This document shows positions 1 to 7,209 of a stretch of 11,440 nt of DNA, piece by piece (position 1 is the first letter of the stretch; the number at the start of each line of letters is the position of its first letter). The translations under genes and the position numbers were made by a program. The stretch is from CAYXDR01 sp046498185. GTDB taxonomy: Bacteria > Desulfobacterota > DSM-4660 > Desulfatiglandales > Desulfatiglandaceae. Below the pieces are notes generated by a model that had not been told where the DNA came from, ran no database searches, and saw nothing but the letters and a program-made list of their open reading frames with translations. The stretch is taken from contig JAWOBE010000078.1 in assembly GCA_046498185.1 (NCBI GenBank), forward strand, positions 1-11,440. Direction: 5' to 3'.

Positions 1-199
1 AGTCAGATAACCGCCCCAATCGTCAGTGCGGACAAATAAAGCCATCGGGCCAGCGCAAGTTGTAAAGATGCCGCAACCATTCAATTTTAGAGCTGAATCT
101 GTTTTCAAATCTCATCAGGTCGCGGGGGTAATCTTTTTCCATACCTCAGCTACATATTATGGTCACTGGAGTCAAGGGCATACCCCCGTAATTAAATTA
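1..199 (-). mobile_element. Right end of an internally deleted IS1595-family element (copy 1, cut by window edge)
   Basis: This stretch repeats positions 1787-1985 in the same orientation with 6 mismatches in 199 bases; the first 127 bases are identical. On the minus strand an ATG at 140-142 opens the N-terminal part of an IS1595/ISXO2-type transposase: MEKDYPRDLMRFENRFSS, then a segment ending LRWPDGFICPH, the start of the zinc ribbon. It then hits a stop because the middle of the gene is missing. The next in-family sequence (TDDWGGY) lies one frame over and continues leftward out of the window. The outer terminal repeat is at about 165-188 and matches the left repeat of copy 2 at 19 of 24 positions. 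Unlike copy 2, this copy has TAC rather than a stop at codon 5. Confidence 0.8.
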
Positions 200-233
200 G
201 CTATAAAAATCGGAATATGTCAAAGCTCTTTAT

Positions 234-260
234 TTTACATTTTTAATGAATATATATAAT
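234..260 (+). promoter_or_regulatory. Candidate sigma70-type promoter for the DUF6282-like gene
   Basis: TTTACA at 234-239 and a perfect TATAAT at 255-260 are separated by 15 bp, a little short of the usual 17. They lie in the very AT-rich stretch between IS copy 1 and the gene at 357. The high AT content makes chance matches likely. A strong ribosome binding site (GAAAGGAG, 341-348) precedes the ATG at 357. Confidence 0.4.
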
Positions 261-356
261 GATCTATATTAAGGATAATAATGATTTTTTTATTAACTTT
301 TGATAACAGATTATTCAATAATTTAAGAAAGATGGTTTCAGAAAGGAGAATATTTA

Positions 357-1298
357 ATGCCAATAGTATCAGTAAAGGGTTTTTTTGATACTCATGTACA
401 CACTGGCCCGGCACCTTTTCGGCGTTTAGGAGATACAATTGAAATCGCTCGTTTGTGCGCAAAAGAGGGGATGGCTGGAATTGTGGTGAAAAGCCATTTT
501 GAAGCAACAATCTCGAAATGCTATCATGCTCGCAAAGAAGTTCCTGATTTAAAAATTATTCCTAGTATTACTTTAAACAGGGGTGTTGGTGGAATGAATC
601 CAGCCGCAGTAGAACAAAGTCTCTCTCAAGGTGCTAAAGTGATTTGGCTCCCAACAATAGATGCTGCAAATCATATCTCTTACTTTGGTGCTGGTGGCTC
701 ATTCGGAAATGTTGCAGAAGGTAGTTATCAGTCGATGAAGACAAGGAAAGCCAGGGGAAATTACACAGTTTTAAAAAACGGAAAGCTCCTTGAGGAGATC
801 AAAGAAATAGTTGACCTTAGCATAGCCTTTCAAGCAGTACTAGCAACAGGGCATATTAATAGAGAAGAAATTTTCGCGATTGTTGAATATGCTATTAGTA
901 AAAATCATAATAAAGTTGTTATTACACATCCAGAAATGTATGTTCCAAATTTAGACATTCAAAGCCAGATAGAACTATCCAAGCTAGGATGTTACATGGA
1001 ATATTGCGCAATTAATTGTTTTCCTGTATTTCATTGCGTATCGCTGGAAGAACTCAAGGAAATGATTGAAGCAGTAACTCCTAGTAGAGCTATTTTGGCA
1101 ACAGATTCAGGCCAACCTTTCAGCCCAAATACTCCCGAATTATTTAGAATTTTTGTGCAGATGCTTTATGAAAAGGGACTCGATTCAAAATCCATTGCCC
1201 AAATGGCCATAAAAAATCCGGCTTCGTTGTTAGGGTTTTCCCCTGAGGCAGATGCAATTAATTTTAAAATTGATTTACTGGATCAAATGGAATCCTGA
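357..1298 (+). CDS. Amidohydrolase-superfamily protein, DUF6282-like
   Basis: A 313-residue cytosolic protein with no signal peptide or membrane segment. It carries metal-dependent hydrolase landmarks: D11-x-H13-x-H15 in DTHVHTGP at the N terminus, K45-S-H47 in GIVVKSH, H166 in ATGHI, H191 in VITHPEMY and D250 in ATDSGQP. This order (HxH, Lys, His, His, Asp) fits a TIM-barrel amidohydrolase with a one- or two-metal centre. The HTGP and KSH forms resemble the DUF6282 family, whose substrate I cannot name. The start is set by GAAAGGAG eight bases before the ATG. The gene and its flanks are visibly AT-rich (about one third GC in sampled lines) against a GC-richer right half. It sits alone between two same-orientation IS1595-derived copies, so it is probably acquired. 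The exact substrate and reaction are unknown. Confidence 0.75.
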   Translation: MPIVSVKGFFDTHVHTGPAPFRRLGDTIEIARLCAKEGMAGIVVKSHFEATISKCYHARKEVPDLKIIPSITLNRGVGGMNPAAVEQSLSQGAKVIWLPTIDAANHISYFGAGGSFGNVAEGSYQSMKTRKARGNYTVLKNGKLLEEIKEIVDLSIAFQAVLATGHINREEIFAIVEYAISKNHNKVVITHPEMYVPNLDIQSQIELSKLGCYMEYCAINCFPVFHCVSLEELKEMIEAVTPSRAILATDSGQPFSPNTPELFRIFVQMLYEKGLDSKSIAQMAIKNPASLLGFSPEADAINFKIDLLDQMES

Positions 1299-1421
1299 TA
1301 ATAGCAGTGTTTATATATTTTAAAAGAATATCTATTGATATTAAAAATATAAATAAATAAATAGATATAGATTGATATATAAATTCAAACAATTTTTTAT
1401 ATTTTTGAAAAATAATAAAAA

Positions 1422-1445
1422 CGGGGGAATGCACTTCCTTCCAGT
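1422..1445 (+). repeat. Left terminal inverted repeat of IS1595-like copy 2
   Basis: This 24-bp end pairs with the reverse complement of 1951-1974 at 19 of 24 positions and with that of 165-188 at 19 of 24. The mismatches cluster in the middle (positions 16-18), while both edges are conserved, as expected for a transposase-recognised end. Confidence 0.7.
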
Positions 1446-1450
1446 AGCTA

Positions 1451-1928
1451 CTACCTATATTGGTTGGGATCCTTGTCAAGAGAATCAAAGTTTCGGTTGT
1501 CGGCGTCAGCTAAGAAATCAAATGCCGGTCCTTTGAGTGTTGCAGCCAGTGGCGGATCTACCATCATAGCCTGCTGTACAAGGCTGTAGAACAATTTGCC
1601 TCTAGAAGTAGAGGTCAGGCGGTTGAAACGAAACGTGAATTCACCAAGGTAGTAAACCAAGTGCGACGGTCGAACAGCGCCTTGGTAGGTACTCAACAGC
1701 CAGCGCTTGAGTAGGGAAGCGATAAGATGTGCAAGCTTTAGTTCCTTTGGGGGTATCATGACATGCTCAAAGCCATTACTAGGCAAAGTCAGATAACCGC
1801 CCCAATCGTCAGTGCGGACAAATAAAGCCATCGGGCCAGCGCAAGTTGTAAAGATGCCGCAACCATTCAATTTTAGAGCTGAATCTGTTTTCAAATCTCA
1901 TCAGGTCGCGGGGTTAATCTTTTTCCAT
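1451..1928 (-). pseudogene. IS1595 (ISXO2-like) transposase remnant with internal deletion
   Basis: The original start is the ATG at 1926-1928, giving MEKD then an in-frame TAA at codon 5. Past that stop the same frame reads PRDLMRFENRF, then LRWPDGFICPH, the N-terminal zinc-ribbon domain of IS1595 transposases. At CPH the frame stops. One frame over, TDDWGGY, ASLLKRWLL, YQGAVRPSHL and GEFTFRFNR follow, the C-terminal part of the ISXO2-like DDE domain, ending at TAG 1451-1453. The second zinc-ribbon half and the first catalytic Asp region are gone, about 200 residues compared with a usual length near 300. A TTG-started open frame (1451-1894) exists, but its first 27 or so residues are out-of-frame zinc-ribbon sequence, so it is not a functional transposase. 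Confidence 0.85.
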
Positions 1929-1950
1929 ACCTCAACTACATATTATGGTC

Positions 1951-1974
1951 ACTGGAGCCAAGTGCATACCTCCG
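1951..1974 (-). repeat. Right terminal inverted repeat of IS1595-like copy 2
   Basis: This is the inverted partner of 1422-1445. The equivalent end of copy 1 is at 165-188. Two of the six differences between the copies in the shared 199 bp lie one base apart in effect on this end (172 and 177 of copy 1), and a third is at 185, so the end has diverged more than the interior. Confidence 0.65.
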
Positions 1975-1996
1975 TAGTTAAATTAATAGAATGCTG

Positions 1997-2071
1997 CCAT
2001 GTTGGTTCCTTTTTTGTGATATATGTTTTTTTCTATTAATCCTTATCAAAGAATGAGAGGAACCAACATGG
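1997..2071. repeat. 14-bp perfect inverted repeat with 47-base loop
   Basis: CCATGTTGGTTCCT at 1997-2010 is the exact reverse complement of AGGAACCAACATGG at 2058-2071. The 47-base interior is AT-rich. It lies between the IS1595 copy and the 3' end of the tctC remnant. The long loop and lack of an adjacent U-tract in the right place make it a poor intrinsic terminator. It could be the ends of a tiny mobile sequence or a cruciform site. No flanking duplication is evident. Confidence 0.6.
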
Positions 2072-2092
2072 TATTTAAGATGCCATCATCCT

Positions 2093-2745
2093 TCAATCAC
2101 CCAATACTTCATAAAGTTCTGCAACCTTTTTCCCAGCCTCGGCTGACTTCATGAGTTCATCACCTGAAAAATATTTGGGTTCAACCCCCCTGCTGGCAAA
2201 TTTTTCCTGGAGTTCCTTCTTTTCCAGAACCTTCGCCAATACTTTAGACAACGTTTGTTGTGCTTCATCAGGGGCATCAGCGTGGAGAAAAAAACCAAAC
2301 ATCACGGAAGAAGCATATTCATATCCCATCTGGAGCGGTGTTTTTAGATGCGGATATTTGGGCAAAGTTCCATCACTTAAAATACACAGAGGGACGAGTT
2401 TCCCGGCCATCGCTGCAACATCCGCCGGACTTCCGTTTCCACCCTCGACGAGATCGACATGCCCTCCCATGATTGCTGCAGCAGCAGGGGCGCCGCCATT
2501 AAACAAGGTGACATTGACATTTAGATTTTCTTTTTTCATGATATATTTAAAAACATAGGCGGTATCTGTCGATCCACCGCTTCCGAATTTTAATTTGCCA
2601 GGATTTTCTCTCGCATACGAGATTAGCTCGCCAAAGGTTTTGTACGGCGCATCCGGCCTGGCAAAGAGAATCCGTTCGCTTTTTAGGAAACCACCGACGG
2701 GTTTGAATTGATCCGTGTCGATCGCTTCCCTGCCTTGAAATACAG
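2093..2745 (-). pseudogene. tctC: TctC (Bug-family) solute-binding protein, 5'-truncated
   Basis: This is the C-terminal two thirds of a periplasmic tripartite tricarboxylate transporter binding protein. Read upstream of the first ATG (2539), the frame stays open and clearly homologous: PVFQGREAIDTDQFKPVGGF, LFARPDAPYKTFGELISYA, NPGKLKFGSGGSTDTAYVF, then NGGAPAAAAIMGGHVDL and the normal C terminus ending ELYEVLGD. About 217 residues remain of a usual 320-330. The signal peptide, the PxKPI start and the GAGG/DGYT regions are missing. Homology ends near 2745, where the reading passes into tctB sequence in another frame. Without a signal sequence it cannot be exported or work as a binding protein. 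A start at the ATG 2537-2539 would give only 148 residues. Confidence 0.8.
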
Positions 2746-2997
2746 GGGAATTAGAACGATTGTTGTGAGCACCAGAATAAAATAGGCTGACAACATCGGG
2801 TCGAACAATTTTATAGTATTCTGCTTTTCCCCCTTCGCAGGGGCTAAAATGACAAGAATACCGAACAGAACCAGGCAGATTGAAATAATCCTCGGGAAAA
2901 CACTGCTCTCGAAAGATTCGACCTGGTAAGGTGCCAGGAAAAATAAGCTCAATCCTAATGCCACAATAGTTGAGCCTGAAATTTGATAGCGGGTCAC
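2745..2997 (-). pseudogene. tctB: TctB small membrane subunit, 3'-truncated
   Basis: The gene starts at GTG 2995-2997 with AAGGCGAGG upstream and encodes MTRYQISGSTIVALGLSLFF. It has the TctB pattern of short helices: about residues 10-23, 33-52 and 69-85. It stops resembling TctB after VLIPLYF. The remaining residues to the stop at 2683 (AGKRSTRINSNPSVVS) are tctC sequence read in the wrong frame. Family members are about 150-160 residues with four helices, so roughly the last third to half is lost. It follows the ferredoxin/GltD-like gene by 63 bases on the same strand. No tctA is present here. If the original order was B-A-C, a single deletion could have removed tctA too; that is inference. 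Confidence 0.75.
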
Positions 2998-3060
2998 TGC
3001 CTGCCTCGCCTTGTTATCTTGCCAGATTAGAAATTTTCATAAACAGCAAAATACCCCCAA

Positions 3061-4677
3061 TCATCGCACCTGATATGGCATCCGTACTTCCAGTGCCTGC
3101 ACCGGGCAATCGATTTCGCAGGGTAGACAATACCAGCAAGTTCGATTCAGCTCGAAGGACCGGCCGCAACTCAGACATCTCTCTGCCTCTCTGCGAGCTT
3201 CCATCGAGGACAGGGAAACTCCCAGCTCATTTTTTAAAGACCAGGACTCAGGCTTTGCGACCGGCAGGGGACATCTGGCCCCTCCGGTGGCCCGCTCAGG
3301 CAGAGACTCGTAGGATTGAATCATGCCATGATTTTCGTAATAATCCCTGGCATAAGTGGTGTCCAGGCCGATCAGATGCCTGTGGGTCGAAATTGCAGCG
3401 TTTTTTCCGGAAGCAAATGCTTCCACAACGGAACTCGGCCCGCTGTGGCAATCTCCAGCAACGAAAATTCCCTTTTTCCCAGGTACAGCCTGTGTCACCG
3501 GGTCACCCGCCAGGCATCCGCCTTCCCCTGCAGGCAAATCCCCGAGGAATGAGGAAGCATCCACTTTCTGTCCCACAGCTAGCACGACACGGTCGGCGGT
3601 CAGAATTCGGCCTGGGCCTTCATTGTCTATAATCGGGTTGAAAATTCCCTTTTCATCAAGAGCGGCAAGGCAACGGGAAAGAGAGAGAGCCACTTTCCCT
3701 GTTGCATCATTGGATATTTCCGCCACAGCCCACCCATAATCTACCTTGATGCCGCCTGATTTCGCCAGGGCTAGGTCACTTCGTTTGGTAGGGATTTCAT
3801 TTGGATTTTCAAGACAGACGATCCGGACTTGCTCTGCGCCAAGCATAAGGCAGCTCATGGCACAGTCGATCGCTGTATTTCCTCCGCCGACAATGACAAC
3901 CTGGCGCCCTTTCAATGAATCTGTGTTTCCAGCCCGAACACCGGCAAGTAGGTCAATGCCCTGAACAACGGACTGCCCGCTGCAGCCGGGGATGTCCGGG
4001 CTCGCGCCCACGCAGGCCCCCACAGCGATAACCACCGCGTCATGATCATTTTGCAGGGTTTCGAGCGAAATATCACGGCCCACCTTTCTTCCCGTGTGAA
4101 ATTGAACCCCCATGGCCGCAAGCATCTCTATTGCCCGGTCCAATTCAGAGGTGGGCAGTCGAAATTCAGGAATAATCCGCCGGAGGAAACCGCCGGGAGA
4201 ATCCCCCGATTCAAAAACATCCACTTGGTGACCATAAGAGCGGAGTTCATAGGCCGCCATCATCCCGGCGGGACCCGACCCCACAACTGCGACTTTTTTA
4301 CCTGTAGCCGGTGCGACTTCAGGAAGTTCATTTATTTTGTCCTGGAAAGTTTCAGCCAGATAACGTTTGAGAGCTTTTATATGCACAGACCCATCGCCGA
4401 GAGAAGCCTCACGTTCGCATCGGCCTTCACAGGGACTTGTGCAGATCCTGCCAAGAATGCCGGCAAAAGGAGTATAGGCCCTGAGCTCCGAAGCGGCTTC
4501 CTCTTCACGGCCCTGGGCGATCAATCTTACGTATCCCTGACAATTCATGTTTAAGGGGCAGGCCTGGCGGCAAGGTGCAACTGACAGCCTAAGATTGTCC
4601 ATTATGCAGCGATCCACGCATATGCCACAGGCATAACAAAGATCGCGATTTACACGAATGCTGACGTCGGAAATCAT
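3061..4677 (-). CDS. Ferredoxin-GltD-like FAD/NAD(P) oxidoreductase
   Basis: A 538-residue soluble electron-transfer protein. An N-terminal 4Fe-4S motif C14-x2-C17-x2-C20-x3-C24 is followed by a GltD-type cysteine domain (C36, C40, C46; CTSPCEGRC at 79-87). Next come an FAD-binding VVGSGPAG (131-138), an NAD(P)-binding VIVGGGNTA (261-269), and a second FAD signature GIFVAGDC (403-410). A C-terminal pair follows: C501-x2-C504, then C514-W-Y-C517-L-P-C520-E-I-D-C524, a second 4Fe-4S set. The family (glutamate synthase small-chain-like) moves electrons from NAD(P)H through FAD to Fe-S clusters. The start at ATG 4675-4677 is chosen for its GAGGA site (4683-4687). An upstream in-frame ATG at 4734 would overlap the flavoprotein gene. 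It lies 14 bases after that gene, which is its likely redox partner. Confidence 0.8.
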   Translation of the reverse strand: MISDVSIRVNRDLCYACGICVDRCIMDNLRLSVAPCRQACPLNMNCQGYVRLIAQGREEEAASELRAYTPFAGILGRICTSPCEGRCEREASLGDGSVHIKALKRYLAETFQDKINELPEVAPATGKKVAVVGSGPAGMMAAYELRSYGHQVDVFESGDSPGGFLRRIIPEFRLPTSELDRAIEMLAAMGVQFHTGRKVGRDISLETLQNDHDAVVIAVGACVGASPDIPGCSGQSVVQGIDLLAGVRAGNTDSLKGRQVVIVGGGNTAIDCAMSCLMLGAEQVRIVCLENPNEIPTKRSDLALAKSGGIKVDYGWAVAEISNDATGKVALSLSRCLAALDEKGIFNPIIDNEGPGRILTADRVVLAVGQKVDASSFLGDLPAGEGGCLAGDPVTQAVPGKKGIFVAGDCHSGPSSVVEAFASGKNAAISTHRHLIGLDTTYARDYYENHGMIQSYESLPERATGGARCPLPVAKPESWSLKNELGVSLSSMEARREAERCLSCGRSFELNRTCWYCLPCEIDCPVQALEVRMPYQVR

Positions 4678-4691
4678 TTTAGTCCTCGATT

Positions 4692-6353
4692 CTATTTTTC
4701 TTTCCCCCGGGATATCAATGGGGCCTTTTCCCATAAAATTTCATCGGGTGCATCACTGCGCTTCAATACCACATGACACAGCCACTCGGAATCGTTCTGA
4801 TCCGGGTAGTCCACCCTTCGGTGGGAGGCTCCCCATCGGCTCTCGGTGCGGGCCCGTGACGCTACGGCACAGAAATCGGCACACTTTATGATATGCTCAA
4901 CTTCATAAGTCTTGGATAGATCGTGGGCGTTTTCGGCCCTGGTTTCGTTTAAAAGCTGGGATTTAAGGATTTTGGACCATCCGAGCCAGCGGTTGATCTT
5001 GTCCTCACTTTTAAGCCCCACCAGATAATCTCCCACCAGGCGCCTCACTTTCCTCTCAACTTCTCTTACCGGGAGATCCCTGCCCGAAGTTGTAAAGCGG
5101 CGGCGGCGCTCGTCATCCACCTTTTCCACCCTGGACATATCAATGGATGTGTCGGAATTCTCCGATAAAAATTCCACCGACTGTTCAGCTGCGACTTCCC
5201 CGAAAACAAAAGCACCGGTGAGGTGCTGCTTGGGAACACTTGCAACATCACCAGCGGCGAACAATCCTGGAACCCCGGTCTGGGCACGGTCGTTCACCCT
5301 TACACCACTAATGCCATGACCCCCGCACAATTGACATTCAGTGGGCCAGAGTTCAATGTCGTTTTTTCGAAAATCGATTTGGCGTTCTTTGAAAAATCTT
5401 TCCTGGACCGGCCTTTCCGTTGAAAACAGTATGTGTTCGATCTCGGAAATAACCTTCTCATCCAAATGGCTGAGCCTCACCTTGATCGGACCGTAGCCTT
5501 TGTCGTGAGCTTCGTTCATCCGAGTTAAGTTATTTACCTCGTTTTCCATGATTATATTGTCGAATACATCCAGAACCTGACCGCCTCTGGTCACTGTTAT
5601 GGCAAGCAGCGGCATGTTGGCATCCTTGATTAGCACCGGGCGCTGTACCGACTCCATGCCGGTCAAATGAGCGCCTGCCATGTAGGCCATCACATATCCG
5701 TCGCCTGAGTTTCCGGGAAAATCAAAAACACCGTAGAGGTAACCGGAGTTGGGCAGAGAAAACCTGGCTTGACCTCCAGCGGTCAATATCACGGCTCTGG
5801 CCTTACAAACCACAAGTTCTCCAGTGCGCACATTCAGTCCTACCGCACCGGCAACTCTCCCTGAGTCCATAAGAAGTTCAATTCCCATCACACGGTTAAC
5901 CGCCGTCGCTCCCATGCTGTGAGCCTTGCCGGCGATCATCGTCTTCAGTTCAGGCTCTTCCATCGCGGTTTGGAAATTTCCTTTCACATGGTATTTGAGG
6001 GTTCGATAGTTCCCGGATTCATCCAAAGGAAAATGCACACCCCAGCCTTCCAGCTTTTTCAAAAGCCCGAATGAACGCTCAGCCATCAGGTAACTCGCGG
6101 GTTCATCCAGCACACCTTTGTTCCCCTCGGAAACTGCTTCCACATACAATTCCGGAGTTGTAAAATTCGGTATAGCCACGATATTGAGCGCATCCATTCC
6201 TCTTGCAATGGATCCCGAATATTTGATGTCTCCTTTTTCAAAAATTACCACCTTCAATTCCGGAGTGAGTTCCAGCGCTCTGATAGCGGCCATGCATCCG
6301 GCACTACCCCCTCCGATGATCAAAATATCGGCCTCCAGGCAGAGTCTCCCCAT
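4692..6353 (-). CDS. FAD flavoprotein, AprA / fumarate reductase-like
   Basis: A 553-residue cytosolic flavoprotein with no signal peptide. A dinucleotide-binding GGGSAG (14-19) sits near the N terminus, followed by an AprA-like SGSIARGMDALN (46-57), VILTAGGQA (188-196), a GGHGISG capping-region segment (344-350) and the FAD motif GLFAAGD (363-369). The C-terminal helical region has a conserved ARTESRWGASHRR (501-513). This is the succinate dehydrogenase/fumarate reductase flavoprotein superfamily, closest in feel to adenylylsulfate reductase alpha but shorter. Members reduce or oxidise small carboxylates or APS. AGGAAAGGA precedes the ATG. The next gene starts 14 bases downstream and could supply electrons from NAD(P)H. 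No separate AprB, membrane anchor or heme domain is seen, so a dedicated soluble organic-acid reductase or dehydrogenase is more likely than sulfate metabolism. The substrate is not known. Confidence 0.8.
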   Translation of the reverse strand: MGRLCLEADILIIGGGSAGCMAAIRALELTPELKVVIFEKGDIKYSGSIARGMDALNIVAIPNFTTPELYVEAVSEGNKGVLDEPASYLMAERSFGLLKKLEGWGVHFPLDESGNYRTLKYHVKGNFQTAMEEPELKTMIAGKAHSMGATAVNRVMGIELLMDSGRVAGAVGLNVRTGELVVCKARAVILTAGGQARFSLPNSGYLYGVFDFPGNSGDGYVMAYMAGAHLTGMESVQRPVLIKDANMPLLAITVTRGGQVLDVFDNIIMENEVNNLTRMNEAHDKGYGPIKVRLSHLDEKVISEIEHILFSTERPVQERFFKERQIDFRKNDIELWPTECQLCGGHGISGVRVNDRAQTGVPGLFAAGDVASVPKQHLTGAFVFGEVAAEQSVEFLSENSDTSIDMSRVEKVDDERRRRFTTSGRDLPVREVERKVRRLVGDYLVGLKSEDKINRWLGWSKILKSQLLNETRAENAHDLSKTYEVEHIIKCADFCAVASRARTESRWGASHRRVDYPDQNDSEWLCHVVLKRSDAPDEILWEKAPLISRGKEK

Positions 6354-6405
6354 AACTATTTCCTTTCCTGTTTAATATCGTCGGGCCTTCAGGGCGGCAT
6401 CATCC

Positions 6406-7193
6406 TTATGACATTACTGTGGTGGTCCAGTTTTCATCGTCGGACCTGATAAATTCAAATTTCAGTTCGATCCTGTCGGCTAGAAATGTGAGACGTCCGA
6501 ACATGACGGGCACCGCCGAGCTGTTGCGGTATACTCCCATACGCCTGACGACGGATTCAGACCTGTCCACCTCCAACTCTTTTGCCTCGACGGCAGTCAA
6601 AGGTGAAGATGTGAAGGTGTAGGACACATGCGTAACTTTGTATTCCGGCAGGGAATCTATAAGAACGTTAACGGATTGGTGCTTTAAGTCTTCTGCTTTC
6701 AATTTACGAGCTACTTCTGCCGGAAAAGCCCTCTCCTCCAGAGCGAAAGGAGCACCGTTGGCGGTTTTGACTCTTCGCAAAAGTAATGCTTTATCACCGG
6801 GTGCCAGCCCGAGCAGGCGGCTCCAGTCCCTGGGAGGGAAAGTCTCTCGTATGTAAAGTGTTTTGTTCGCTACTTCCACCCCCAGATCCCTCAGACGCGT
6901 TTCGATTATTTTCAAACCGGTCAGGGATTGTTTTTTTTTTTGGACCTGGTTACAAAGGTTCCTTTCCCCCTCACCCGGCGAATGATGTCCTGAGATTCCA
7001 GAATCTGAAAGGCCTGACGGACGGTGTTTCGGCTGATACCATAATATATAGTGAGGTCGTTTTCCGAGGGAATTGAGTCTCCTTCATCCAGGTTGTTTTC
7101 TCTAATATATTTGGCAAGTATGTCGCTTAACTGCACGTAGAGTGGGATGTAACTGTTTTTATCGATGTTTGTAAATTCGTTAAATTTTATCAT
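6406..7193 (-). pseudogene. GntR/HutC-type (UTRA) transcriptional regulator, split by a frameshift at A11
   Basis: The first frame (7193-6921) encodes 90 residues containing a GntR winged helix: IPSENDLTIYYGISRNTVRQ (41-60) and RRVRGKGTFV (72-81), then TRSKKKNNP and a stop. The second frame (to 6406) encodes a UTRA ligand-binding domain beginning QSLTGLKIIETRLRDLG and ending ENWTTTVMS. The break is at 11 A residues in the coding sense (6931-6941 as T). One added A, or a -1 ribosomal shift on the A run, gives SKKKKQSLTG and a normal 262-residue protein. Both halves are otherwise well conserved, so this could be real, slippage-expressed, phase-variable or a sequencing error. It heads the flavoprotein operon (52 bases before it) and is divergent from the ABC importer. 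No clear Shine-Dalgarno site precedes the ATG at 7193. Confidence 0.85.
6931..6941 (-). repeat. A11 homopolymer (T11 on the plus strand) at the gntR frame break
   Basis: Eleven consecutive A residues in the coding sense, followed by CAATCCCTGACC. Runs of nine or more A residues are known sites of RNA polymerase slippage and of length change during replication. Twelve A residues would restore the GntR-UTRA frame. Confidence 0.9.
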
Positions 7194-7209
7194 AACAAAA
7201 TTTTTTTAA

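Larger units (their letters stand above)
1422..1974 (-). mobile_element. Complete internally deleted IS1595-family element (copy 2), MITE-like
   Basis: The element is bounded by imperfect terminal inverted repeats: CGGGGGAATGCACTTCC... at 1422-1445 and the reverse complement of 1951-1974 (CGGAGGTATGCACTTGG...), 19 of 24 positions matching. Inside is one remnant transposase gene on the minus strand. At about 550 bp it is roughly half a usual IS1595 element of about 1 kb. The homology with copy 1 runs about 11 AT-rich bases past the right repeat (to 1985), so the exact outer end and any target duplication cannot be set. A non-autonomous element mobilised in trans is the likely interpretation. 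Confidence 0.75.

Noticed and set aside
26..259. Plus-strand open frame of 77 codons, and its twin at 1812-2039
   Set aside because: They lie antisense to the transposase remnant in both element copies and are duplicated only because the element is. No ribosome site or family resemblance.
1299..1421. AT-rich stems such as AATATC/GATATT (1327-1342) as a terminator of the DUF6282-like gene
   Set aside because: The stem is only six AT-rich pairs and the whole stretch is low complexity, so it cannot be told from chance.
1451..1894. A 147-codon minus-strand frame that could be taken as a complete small transposase
   Set aside because: Its N-terminal 27 or so residues are zinc-ribbon sequence in the wrong frame. 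Only the part from TDDWGGY on is genuine, and the catalytic core is missing.
2068..2152. Short plus-strand frame starting at the ATG in the right arm of the 14-bp inverted repeat
   Set aside because: Fewer than 30 codons, antisense to the tctC 3' end, no recognisable content.
2151..2558. Plus-strand frame of 135 codons
   Set aside because: Antisense shadow of the well-recognised tctC sequence.
3014..3064. 16-residue frame (MIGGILLFMKISNLAR) whose ATG overlaps the stop of the GltD-like gene
   Set aside because: The ATGA overlap is suggestive of coupling, but the peptide matches no family I know and could be chance in the tctB leader.
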